A stretch of DNA of 13,509 nucleotides from Tritrichomonas foetus (GCA_001839685.1 MLAK01000353.1:1-13509); one strand, 5' to 3'; shown: positions 1 through 7,215, counted from the stretch's first letter. The notes: a model not told the origin generated them from the letters alone. Made by a program: numbers and translations.

Positions 1-6
1 AATTTT

Positions 7-49
7 GAGTTGGGATAAGTTGAAGCGAAGCTGCAACTTATCACAACTT
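7..49. repeat. Imperfect inverted repeat / hairpin with GCGAAGC apex
   Basis: The left arm 9-22 (GTTGGGATAAGTTG) and the right arm 34-47 (CAACTTATCACAAC) are complementary at 13 of 14 positions, and A8/T48 extends the stem by one pair. Inside it, after one A/G mismatch, bases 24-32 form a second small stem (AGC-GAA-GCT) that contains the heptamer GCGAAGC. That heptamer is known to form an unusually stable DNA mini-hairpin. The element stands out from the surrounding AT-rich spacer in base composition and pairing. Its role is unknown. It could be the 3' hairpin of a gene to the left, part of a mobile element cut by the window edge, or a spacer repeat. Confidence 0.6.
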
Positions 50-380
50 ATAGGTCTACTAACTTTTTCAACTTTAACTGAGGGTAATTAGGGTGAAAAT
101 ATGTACATAAAATAAGCAAAATTTTAGCAATCTTATCCTAAAAATGTTGCATTCTCTACAAACAAGCGAGAACAAGATATTATGATCTATATGTATTTTT
201 TTTTTTATTTTTTGTGAAGTTTCATTAATTCTCAAAGCAAGTCAGCAAAGAATCATTTGAATTCGATCGAAAAAATTCAATATAAAACTATTCAATCAAT
301 TTCTGATGCAGAGTCATATTTTTCATGATCCAATTCAATATTACTCAATTGATGGTCTCAAAAAATCTTAATCAATCAAA
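50..380. other. Upstream spacer of the kinase-Sel1 gene
   Basis: This is AT-rich non-coding sequence with a T-rich run around 195-213. No open frame or RNA gene is apparent. The sequence ACTAAC at 58 resembles a trichomonad intron branch motif, but no ACACAG acceptor follows it. The motif TCAATCAAA lies at 372-380, directly before the ATG at 381, and TCAATTG lies at 345-351. Either could belong to an initiator-type core promoter. Confidence 0.5.
345..380 (+). promoter_or_regulatory. Candidate initiator-like region of the kinase-Sel1 gene
   Basis: Trichomonad promoters typically use an Inr (TCA followed by a pyrimidine and T/A) a few to about 20 bases before the ATG. No exact Inr match lies in the last 20 bases here. 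Near matches are TCAATTG at 345-351 and TCAATCAAA at 372-380. The second is repeated at 12109-12117 before the G alpha gene. This is an inferred site, not a demonstrated one. Confidence 0.25.
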
Positions 381-3300
381 ATGTTCAGAAATTTTCAGAA
401 AGACAAAACCAATCCGTCAGGAATTAAAATGTGCGAATTTATCATAGATAAAGCCAACTATACAGTCACCGAGAAGAAAATGCTTGTTGGCTATACCGGC
501 TCTGTTTCTATCGTAAAAGATGAAAGCGGCCAAAAATTCGCCATGAAAAATTTGGCATCCTCACCGCGCGATCCATCCCTACTCGATATTATATGTGAGA
601 TAAGTCATCCAGCGATAGCAAAGGTGGTCGGCTACTCAAACGACGCGAGGCCGGCCATTATTTCCGAATATTGTGAAAAAGGATCCCTTCAGGAGAATTT
701 GGATCGAATTTCAAAAGGCAAATGGTCAGATCAACAGAAATTCAATATTATATACGGATTCGCATCCGCCATGGAAAAAGTTCATTCGTTGAAAATATCC
801 CATGGTAATTTGAAACCAACAAATTTGCTTTTCGATAAAAATTTCAATCCAAAAATAGTCGACTTCGCAATTTCGAGTAACGCAATAGAACAAAAAAACG
901 CATATACGCCACCAGAGCGATTCAATAATTCCGACGAATTAACGCAAGAAGGAGACGTTTACGCATTCGCTATGATCTCGTACATCATTTTGACAGGGAA
1001 ATTACCATATAACGGAATGACCAACAAGTTACTACTTGCTGCCAAAGTCAAAACGGACGAAAGGCCACCCCTCCCAGATGATTTACCGGCCATTTATAAA
1101 ACGGTTATCAATAAATGTTGGTTAACTGATCCGAATGATCGAATTACTTTCCATGAAATAGTTACAGAACTTTCAAATGACTCTCAATTCTCAGCCGATG
1201 CGCGCGCACTTCAATCAAAATATGCTTCATCAACAACAGTCCAACATACGCCATCGAATATCATTCAAGGTCATATAAAGCCAGCTCCACAATCCGGCAA
1301 AGGGCGGCCTTTATCTATTCATGAAAAGATGGCAGCTTTTCAGGCCATTGGAGCGGTTATGCCGGCCAATTATGCTCACAAATTTACAAAAGTGCCAAAC
1401 ACTCAACAAGATTCTGAATTAGATACTCAGACAACCTCTCCACAAGAAGATGCTTCACAAGAGGCAGCACCAGAGGCAGCCACTCCACAGGAAGAAATCG
1501 AAGATTCTGCACCCCCGATTGTTCGCAGAAAAGGCCGCAAGCGTGGGAAGCGCGGGAAGAGAAGATCAAGAAAACGACCATCTTCCACACGCCTTGAGGA
1601 AAAGGAATCTGAAGAAGAACTAGAATCCACTTCCTCGTCTGAAAATGAGACAACAAATGACACCACAGCATCAACACCTGAACCGCAAGTTCAAGTCCAG
1701 CAGGTTCTTCAAGCGGAAGCTACACCGTCGCCTGCTGCACCACCACTTGGACAAACACTTCAGCCAATCCCAGGAGGAATGCCACCACCACTTTCATCTG
1801 TCGTTGCTCAGGCACCTCCACAGAATCCCCCACAACCACAAAAGCCAATCGGAACCATGCCTCCTCCACTTTCCTCTACAGCTGGACAAGCAACCATTCA
1901 GTCCCAACCTCAGCAGTCACAAGAATCTCTCCCTCATGCTTCATTACCACCTGCATTAGCCAATAAACCGCTTCCACCAGCGCATAAGCCAAAACCGCCT
2001 CCAAAGAAGCAAAAACCGAAAAATGACAAATCTCAGGAACAGGAATATGAAGTTGAATATGAATACGTGTATGAGTCTTCTTCAGATGAAAAGAGTGAAG
2101 AAAAAAAGTTACCTTTCCCCGTTTACAATCCACCTCCTCCGCAACCAGAACCAGAACAAACACCCCAACAACAACAGCCACCACCAGCCACTGTTCAACA
2201 AAGAGAGATTATTCAACCAATTATGCCTGCTCCATCCAAGCAACAACAACCAATAACAGTTAAAATCATTCAGCCTGAAGAATATCCAGACCCAATACAA
2301 TATTCACCAGCAAACGATCATAATGCACCATCTACAAAGAACACTTCAATTTCTATCAATGGTTCATACGATTCTCCTCCAACCATACCAAGGGATCGTC
2401 GTGATTCTCGCGATAATAGCAGGAACTCAGACCACAAAAGTTCTAGAGATTCGCGCGATGACCAAGATTACGAAAGCTCGAGAAGTTCTCGTAACAAGAG
2501 AAATTCTCATGACAAGAGAGGTTCTCGTGACAAGATCGATTCTCGTGACAGGAGAGATTCTCATGACTATAGAGATTCTAGAAATTCAACAAGTCATTCC
2601 TCAAGGAGACATAGTTCAAGAGATTCAGGTTCACGAAGAAGGAGGGATTCGAAAGATTCACGTAGAGATTCACGACACTCAAAATCACGAAGAAGCAGCC
2701 GATATGATCATTATAGTTCGGAATCAAGTGATTCTGAATCTAACAGTTATGACAAACATCGTCATTCCAGTTCCAATTCAAGACGTTATTCGCGCCATTC
2801 GCCAGATTATTCAAGACATTCACAACTACCAATACAAACATCGAAAGATGTAAATCTCATTAAGAATTTGGCTCCAGCAGCTGTTTCTTACCAAATATCA
2901 CCTGAAAACAATCGAAAGAAAGTTGAAATTGCATCACTTGGTGATCCGGAACTTTGTTTATTAGTTGGAAAACATCTCATTTTTGGAACTGGTGGCTTCG
3001 AAAAAGATCCAAGCAAAGGTTTTGCTTATGTCGAGCTTGCTTCCAAATATGAAATAGAAGGATCTTTAGAACTTTTAGGATGTCTCTACGAAACTGGTGT
3101 AGAAAATGTTACTGCACCACAACTTGATCGTGCACGTACTTTTTACGAACTTTCAATCAAGAAACATAACTCTGTCTTTTCTATTTATAGATATGCAATG
3201 CTTGAAAGTGATAAAGTTCGTCATGCTCTTTTAATCAAGCGCGCTGCAAATGCTGGTCTCCCTGCAGCCATGGCTGAATATGCAAGACTTTTGCAATTTG

Positions 3301-4547
3301 GAATTGGCATTAAGCAAAATGTGAATAAAGCCAACGATTTTTATAAACGAGCATCCGAAAAAGGTGATGTTTCAGCAATGCTTCAACTCGCTTATAATTA
3401 TTATGGTGGTTTTGGCCTAAATTGCTGTCATTACAAAGCATTGGAACTTTATAAATCAGCAATGGATGCTGGCAGTATTGAAGGTAAGGCAATGTATGGC
3501 TCAATGCTTTTATTTGGGCTTGGATGCATTGCAAGAAAAAAAGAAGGATTAGCTCTCGTTAAGCAGGCTTACCAAACAGGTGAAATGGCTGGAATTGGGC
3601 TCTATGGAAATTGTTTAGTGAGACTCAAAGAAGATAAGAGTAAAGGTATGAAATTATTAAAAGAAGCCGCAGATAATGGTCATGCACCATCAATGCGATA
3701 TTATGGAATTGCTCTCCTTCATGATGAAGACAAAAAAACTGCATTAAATTACATCCAAAAAGCAGCAGATAATAATTCTATCCATGCATTGAAAGAAATT
3801 GGTGATTTCTTCTATGAAGGCACCAATGTGACTAAAAATACTCGTATTGCTATGGAATATTATGAAAAAGCAGGAAAAGCGGGTGATGTTGAATCCATGA
3901 AGCGTTTTAATAATTATTCAGTTTTTCGTTCAAAAGGAAACAAATTGAAAGATAATGAAAAGAAGAAGATTTGCAGAGAAAAAGCCACGGAAGGAAACTT
4001 ATATGCTGCTGTTAAATATGGCTACTACATTCAAAAGAAAGATCCAGAAAGTGCAATCGAAAAATTCAAAGCTGCTTCATCTAAAGGCTTCATGCCTGCA
4101 TTTTTTGCCCTTGGAACTGCTTACATTTCTGGAAATGGAATCCAAAAAGATAAGGAAGAAGGATTGAAACTCTTGAAACATGCAATTTCGCATGGTTGTA
4201 CATCTGATGGGAATAGCAGTTTATTGAAATTATTTGATTCATTTGTTGCAATCAACGAGTGGAGAAAAGTTCTTGAATTGGCTAAAATTGGACTGGAAAG
4301 TGGTGAACCAAACTGCATTTATTATTACTATTATGCTTTAATTGAGACTAAATGCGGTGATAATGACGAAATTGCGGATTTAGCAATGAAAGCAGCATTT
4401 TCCGACAATCATGATTATAAAGCTAAGTATGCACAAATGCTTGAAGAAGGGAAATATATGAAACGCGATTTGGATCTTGCTCTCCTCTTTTATAAGGAAG
4501 CTCATGATACAAAGAACTATGAACGACTCTTGAACCAGATGGAATAA
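381..4547 (+). CDS. Kinase-like (probable pseudokinase) protein with RS-rich linker and Sel1 repeats
   Basis: The product is 1388 residues in three parts. Residues about 30-265 have a protein-kinase fold of tyrosine-kinase-like type: glycine loop GYTGSV (37-42), Lys56 in FAMK, PPE at 177-179, αF Asp192 in GDVYAF and Arg254. The catalytic loop reads HGNLKPTN (141-148), so the proton-acceptor Asp is Asn143. DFG is DFA (161-163), and the expected αC Glu position appears to be Leu67. Phosphotransfer is therefore probably weak or absent. Residues about 271-850 look disordered: acidic and Gln/Pro stretches, a polybasic tract (382-400), Pro-rich repeats, a Tyr/Glu tract (555-574) and an Arg/Ser/Asp tract (671-813). 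Residues about 852-1385 carry around a dozen Sel1-like helical repeats, typical protein-binding scaffolds. Kinase plus Sel1 proteins are a known expanded trichomonad class; partners here are unknown. The start at 381 is the first ATG of the frame; Met17 (429) is an alternative that keeps the kinase domain. Soluble, no signal peptide seen. Confidence 0.9.
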   Translation: MFRNFQKDKTNPSGIKMCEFIIDKANYTVTEKKMLVGYTGSVSIVKDESGQKFAMKNLASSPRDPSLLDIICEISHPAIAKVVGYSNDARPAIISEYCEKGSLQENLDRISKGKWSDQQKFNIIYGFASAMEKVHSLKISHGNLKPTNLLFDKNFNPKIVDFAISSNAIEQKNAYTPPERFNNSDELTQEGDVYAFAMISYIILTGKLPYNGMTNKLLLAAKVKTDERPPLPDDLPAIYKTVINKCWLTDPNDRITFHEIVTELSNDSQFSADARALQSKYASSTTVQHTPSNIIQGHIKPAPQSGKGRPLSIHEKMAAFQAIGAVMPANYAHKFTKVPNTQQDSELDTQTTSPQEDASQEAAPEAATPQEEIEDSAPPIVRRKGRKRGKRGKRRSRKRPSSTRLEEKESEEELESTSSSENETTNDTTASTPEPQVQVQQVLQAEATPSPAAPPLGQTLQPIPGGMPPPLSSVVAQAPPQNPPQPQKPIGTMPPPLSSTAGQATIQSQPQQSQESLPHASLPPALANKPLPPAHKPKPPPKKQKPKNDKSQEQEYEVEYEYVYESSSDEKSEEKKLPFPVYNPPPPQPEPEQTPQQQQPPPATVQQREIIQPIMPAPSKQQQPITVKIIQPEEYPDPIQYSPANDHNAPSTKNTSISINGSYDSPPTIPRDRRDSRDNSRNSDHKSSRDSRDDQDYESSRSSRNKRNSHDKRGSRDKIDSRDRRDSHDYRDSRNSTSHSSRRHSSRDSGSRRRRDSKDSRRDSRHSKSRRSSRYDHYSSESSDSESNSYDKHRHSSSNSRRYSRHSPDYSRHSQLPIQTSKDVNLIKNLAPAAVSYQISPENNRKKVEIASLGDPELCLLVGKHLIFGTGGFEKDPSKGFAYVELASKYEIEGSLELLGCLYETGVENVTAPQLDRARTFYELSIKKHNSVFSIYRYAMLESDKVRHALLIKRAANAGLPAAMAEYARLLQFGIGIKQNVNKANDFYKRASEKGDVSAMLQLAYNYYGGFGLNCCHYKALELYKSAMDAGSIEGKAMYGSMLLFGLGCIARKKEGLALVKQAYQTGEMAGIGLYGNCLVRLKEDKSKGMKLLKEAADNGHAPSMRYYGIALLHDEDKKTALNYIQKAADNNSIHALKEIGDFFYEGTNVTKNTRIAMEYYEKAGKAGDVESMKRFNNYSVFRSKGNKLKDNEKKKICREKATEGNLYAAVKYGYYIQKKDPESAIEKFKAASSKGFMPAFFALGTAYISGNGIQKDKEEGLKLLKHAISHGCTSDGNSSLLKLFDSFVAINEWRKVLELAKIGLESGEPNCIYYYYYALIETKCGDNDEIADLAMKAAFSDNHDYKAKYAQMLEEGKYMKRDLDLALLFYKEAHDTKNYERLLNQME
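1524..1580 (+). other. Polybasic tract, candidate nuclear localisation signal (in CDS 381-4547)
   Basis: Residues 382-400 are almost entirely Arg, Lys and Gly, with Arg/Lys at 13 of 19 positions, flanked by acidic Glu-rich stretches on both sides (361-375 and 405-415). A long basic cluster like this could act as a nuclear localisation signal or an RNA/phospholipid-binding patch. Together with the RS-rich tract further on, nuclear localisation is a reasonable inference, not something shown by the sequence. Confidence 0.45.
1770..1898 (+). repeat. Duplicated Pro-rich block (in CDS 381-4547)
   Basis: The motif MPPPLSS appears twice, at residues 467-473 and 493-499, in the similar contexts GG-MPPPLSS-VVAQA and GT-MPPPLSS-TAGQA, spaced 26 residues apart. 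Poly-proline motifs of this kind are possible SH3, WW or EVH1/profilin ligands. The region from about 435 to 670 is rich in Pro and Gln overall. Confidence 0.5.
2391..2819 (+). repeat. RS/RD-rich region with 18-bp codon-phased repeats (in CDS 381-4547)
   Basis: Residues 671-813 are dominated by Arg, Ser, Asp and His (RDS, SRD, SRR, RHS). At the DNA level, five imperfect 18-bp units lie in tandem at 2484-2573, with consensus near GATTCTCGTGACAAGAGA, and a degraded sixth follows at 2574-2591. Each unit encodes one six-residue step of type xSR/H-D-K/R-R. The phase is kept in codons, so unit gain or loss would not shift the frame. Tracts of this kind resemble RS domains of splicing and nuclear-speckle proteins. 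Confidence 0.75.
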
Positions 4548-4620
4548 TCAAATTTATTTCTCTTTTCACAGTTTATTTTCGTTTATTTTTGTTATATTAA
4601 TATGATTTTATAAATAAATA
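4545..4620 (+). terminator. Candidate 3'-end signals of the kinase-Sel1 gene
   Basis: Trichomonads use a short UAAA-type polyadenylation signal, often overlapping or soon after the stop codon. Here the stop is followed by TCAAATTT, and the clearest TAAA copies are in TAAATAAATA at 4611-4620. The 15 bases spanning the stop are identical to those at the stop of the cyclase gene. Confidence 0.3.
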
Positions 4621-4779
4621 CTCTATCTTTTCCAAGTACGAATTGTGATCTTTTTCTCCAAATAATTAATTACTGTTTTCATTTTCTTTTCCTGTCCAAT
4701 AAAATTAATTTCGCATTTTTTTCCTGTCTAAAAAAGAAAAAGAACAAATTGCAAAACAAGAAAAATATGATGATGATGA

Positions 4780-4825
4780 TATGAACACAAAAATTTAGTG
4801 TTCATAATAAATTATGAATTTATTA
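4780..4825. repeat. Two adjacent inverted repeats
   Basis: TATGAACAC (4780-4788) pairs perfectly with GTGTTCATA (4798-4806) across a 9-base loop. TAATAAATT (4805-4813) pairs with AATTTATTA (4817-4825) across a 3-base loop. The two potential hairpins overlap by two bases, so they could be alternatives. Their position between converging genes fits a transcript 3'-end or insulating role, but the second is almost pure A/T and could be chance. Confidence 0.5.
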
Positions 4826-4984
4826 ATAATAATATATAATTATAATTGATTATACAATTTTAGAATAAGAACTAATTTTTAAGATCAAATATTATCTTAT
4901 AATAGAGCAATGATCTATGAGTCAACTTCCAAAATAGCTATCTAGGAAAAGTTGATTTCCAAAATATAAAAAAGGGAAGAAAAA

Positions 4985-5020
4985 ATGATTGATATGATGA
5001 ATGATTGATATGATGAATGA
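4985..5020. repeat. 16-bp tandem repeat, 2.25 copies
   Basis: The unit ATGATTGATATGATGA occurs at 4985-5000 and again, identical, at 5001-5016, followed by a partial ATGA. The copies have not diverged, which suggests recent slippage duplication. Confidence 0.8.
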
Positions 5021-5089
5021 AAAAGAGAATTTTATTGTTGAGAAATGCAGAAATACTTTTTTGATAAGATTTCTAAATTTATTATAATA

Positions 5090-5095
5090 TTTTTA
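5090..5095 (-). terminator. Stop codon overlapping a TAAA polyadenylation signal
   Basis: On the minus strand the stop codon TAA (5095-5093) runs directly into AAA, giving TAAAAA. In trichomonads the UAAA polyadenylation signal commonly overlaps the stop codon, and this fits that pattern. Confidence 0.4.
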
Positions 5096-5800
5096 TAAAA
5101 GACCAATTGAATAAGTATGCATGCCAATTGCAACAGTTGAAATAATGTGGAAAACAAAATGCGTATATCTTATTTTTTCTGTTAATGAATAGAAATAAAC
5201 ACCAAGCAAATGGGTAAAACTTCCAATAAAAAACCATTTGACAGCTTTACTGTTCATTTCAAACCAGCCTTTCCCTGGAGAAGCAGCGACAATAAAACCG
5301 ATACTAACATAGTAATATGTTGATATTTTTTCGAATGTATCAAAAGATATTATTTTTGCAATAATTCCTACAAACACAAACACCCATACGAGAATAAATG
5401 ATATCACTGAAGTTGGATGTATTATTTGTAAAACAAATGGTGATGCTGTTCCGATCAAATGCAAAAAGACGCTTGTGTGATCAATATACCTGAATATGAT
5501 TTTGATTTTCATCATTTCTTTGGTGAGACCATGATAAATTGTTGAATTTAAAAAAGTAAATATCATTGTTATACAGAAGATTGAGCGACCTAAAAGTATA
5601 TTTTTGCAATTTTCTTTTTTCGCTTTATTAATGATATTTTTGGACCAATGTAATGAAAAACAAAAACCAGTGAAATGAGATAACGCATTACAAATTTCTT
5701 CACCTTGGGAATAAGGAGGAAGATCACTCATTAGATCGATCATTTTCATTTCACCTTCTATTGAAAATCCAAATGTTCGAACAATTGAATATAACCACAT
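5093..5800 (-). CDS. PAQR / haemolysin-III family seven-pass membrane protein
   Basis: A 235-residue integral membrane protein of the PAQR/YqfA/haemolysin-III family (CREST superfamily). Numbering from the ATG at 5800, the family landmarks are YSQGEE (30-35) leading into NALSH (38-42), STIYH (86-90), YIDHTSVF (105-112), GTASP (117-121) and HFVFH (214-218). Seven hydrophobic segments can be placed at about 38-55, 73-91, 105-127, 131-151, 161-176, 186-206 and 211-233. Ser86, His90, Asp107, His214 and His218 match the SxxxH, D and HxxxH pattern that binds zinc in adiponectin receptors, with the same 17-residue His-Asp spacing. The open frame continues to 5821, but the codon there is TTG, not ATG. 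Starts at 5749 or 5743 (just before IDLMSDLPPYSQGEE) may be the real one, as family members usually begin close to the GEE motif. The family name comes from a bacterial protein; no toxin role is implied. Possible roles are membrane receptor or lipid (ceramidase-like) hydrolase. Confidence 0.85.
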   Translation of the reverse strand: MWLYSIVRTFGFSIEGEMKMIDLMSDLPPYSQGEEICNALSHFTGFCFSLHWSKNIINKAKKENCKNILLGRSIFCITMIFTFLNSTIYHGLTKEMMKIKIIFRYIDHTSVFLHLIGTASPFVLQIIHPTSVISFILVWVFVFVGIIAKIISFDTFEKISTYYYVSIGFIVAASPGKGWFEMNSKAVKWFFIGSFTHLLGVYFYSLTEKIRYTHFVFHIISTVAIGMHTYSIGLL

Positions 5801-7215
5801 CAAAGAAAATAATGTTAACAAAAAAATAAAGTTAACAACAAAATAGTTAACTTAATATCATGATTTCGAAAACAAGAAGATGGTTGGAAGTGAAAAAAAA
5901 GAAGGAAAAGGGTAAAATAATGCAGAATCGATTTTAAATGTGATTATCTATCATTCAATATTAGAATTGATTGTTGAGCTACCATTTTGAGTTTTTCTTT
6001 TTGAAATTAAATGTCAGAAATTTTTATATTAATTGATGCATGAATAATCTGCAAAGATTTACTTAATTTTCTTCATTTTTTCCACATTGCTTATGAAAAA
6101 TCAAATACAATTTTAATTATTGTAATTCTTTTTTTTTTTTTGTTTTGTTTTGTTGGAAAATCAATTTTGAATGTTTGTCATATCTTTGTTCATAAATTAG
6201 TCAGCCGAACAAGCAATTTATAGCCAATCGAAATTGATAAGCCAAAATAAATTATTTTACCAAAAGAAAAGAAAAGACTGAAAAGGAGATGTCACAATAA
6301 TAGGCTAAATTGATAAATGTTAATGTTTGTATCAATATATTTTGGAAATTCATGAAATTCGAATTTTAATGATTTTTTGAAGCCATCAGACTTGAGATCA
6401 AAAGAAACATGTTAAATGATAGAAATTTCAAAAAAAACTCAGATGCCCAACCAATGTAGAGCAAACAAAGATAAAGGAGAAGAACACAATTGAGTATTTT
6501 TTTTTCCTTCATTTTTTTTGAATACAATTCGAATTAAATTTAAATTAAATACATTTCATTGAATGATATTTCAGAAAAATTTGTGAAGAGCCCAAATAAA
6601 ATACTCTGAAAAAGGATGGCTTCAATGAAAAGTGCAATGATTCATCTTTCTCTGTATAAATACAAAAGCTCAGATTAAAAAAGTATAACAATATATAAGT
6701 CAGAAATAAAGCTTTTGCCCTCATATGGAGAGCTTTTTATCCAGCTCGATATCGATTTTTTGGATTGCATGATTCAATCAAAATTGAAATATATTTTGAA
6801 AAGATTGATTCAAAATCTTTTTAGATCCTATTTTCAATGACCAACTGAAAAACTCTGAAACAAATTGAATATAAAAAGGTGATTTATTACTTATAGAAAA
6901 TCCACCATATTTAGCTTAGTGGATGGATGATAATCTAATTCTATTTCATTAACGATTACATATTTATCGAAAATAATTTTTTTTTTCCACCTTTGAAAAA
7001 AAAAATTCCGAACTTTTTCTCAAATCAGCAAATAATTCATTCAATAATTTATATATAATTTATATAATCGATTAAATTGATTTCAAAATTTCAGAATATT
7101 CTTACTCAAATATATTTCTATAAATTTCAAATAAATTCCTTCAGAAAACATTAAATGCCTTCAGAAAATACAAAAAACTCGAAACGAAAGAAAGGAAGAA
7201 CCAAAATATATCCCA
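5801..7215. other. Divergent 5'-5' spacer of about 1.4 kb
   Basis: This AT-rich sequence between the PAQR gene (minus) and the cyclase gene (plus) presumably holds both promoters. It contains a T13 run followed by three TTTTG units (6129-6152), a TTTAAATTAAAT-type stretch near 6535-6550, a 10-bp palindrome TCGATATCGA (6746-6755) and a TATAAATA-like string near 6654. TCATTCA (7037-7043) matches an Inr core but is about 170 bases from the cyclase ATG. No tRNA, rRNA or convincing small gene was seen. The best short frame (6616-6678, 20 codons) has nothing to support it. Confidence 0.5.
6129..6152. repeat. Poly-T run with TTTTG repeats
   Basis: Thirteen T residues (6129-6141) merge into three TTTTG units ending at 6152. 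It is a simple-sequence tract in the divergent spacer and is likely to be length-variable. Confidence 0.8.

Larger units (their letters stand above)
4548..5092. other. Convergent 3'-3' spacer
   Basis: This very AT-rich spacer lies between two genes that point toward each other. It holds a TAAATAAATA stretch (4611-4620) as a possible 3'-end signal for the left gene, a GAT microsatellite at about 4768-4780, two consecutive inverted repeats (4780-4825) and a 16-bp tandem repeat (4985-5020). No open frame or RNA gene is convincing. Confidence 0.6.

Noticed and set aside
58..63. ACTAAC resembling a trichomonad intron branch motif
   Set aside because: It is followed by TTTTTC and not by the ACACAG acceptor, no matching 5' splice site is seen, and no coding sequence surrounds it.
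2323..2853. 176-codon open frame overlapping the RS tract in another frame
   Set aside because: It is a by-product of the 18-bp repeat read in a second frame (repeating LVTREI-type steps); it has no domain, no separate promoter signal and lies wholly inside the kinase-Sel1 gene.
5093..5800. Calling the PAQR-family gene a haemolysin toxin
   Set aside because: The family name derives from one bacterial protein; the conserved features are those of a seven-pass CREST-type receptor or hydrolase, and nothing indicates a pore-former.
5801..5821. Seven extra N-terminal residues of the PAQR open frame
   Set aside because: The first codon at 5821-5819 is TTG; a eukaryotic gene is expected to start at ATG, and the first one is at 5800.
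6616..6678. 20-codon ATG open frame in the divergent spacer
   Set aside because: Length is within chance expectation, composition matches the spacer, and no motif or initiator supports it.
5822..7215. CRISPR array, tRNA or mobile element in the long spacer
   Set aside because: No regularly spaced repeats, no cloverleaf with conserved T-loop bases, no transposase frame and no terminal inverted repeats with target duplication were found by eye.
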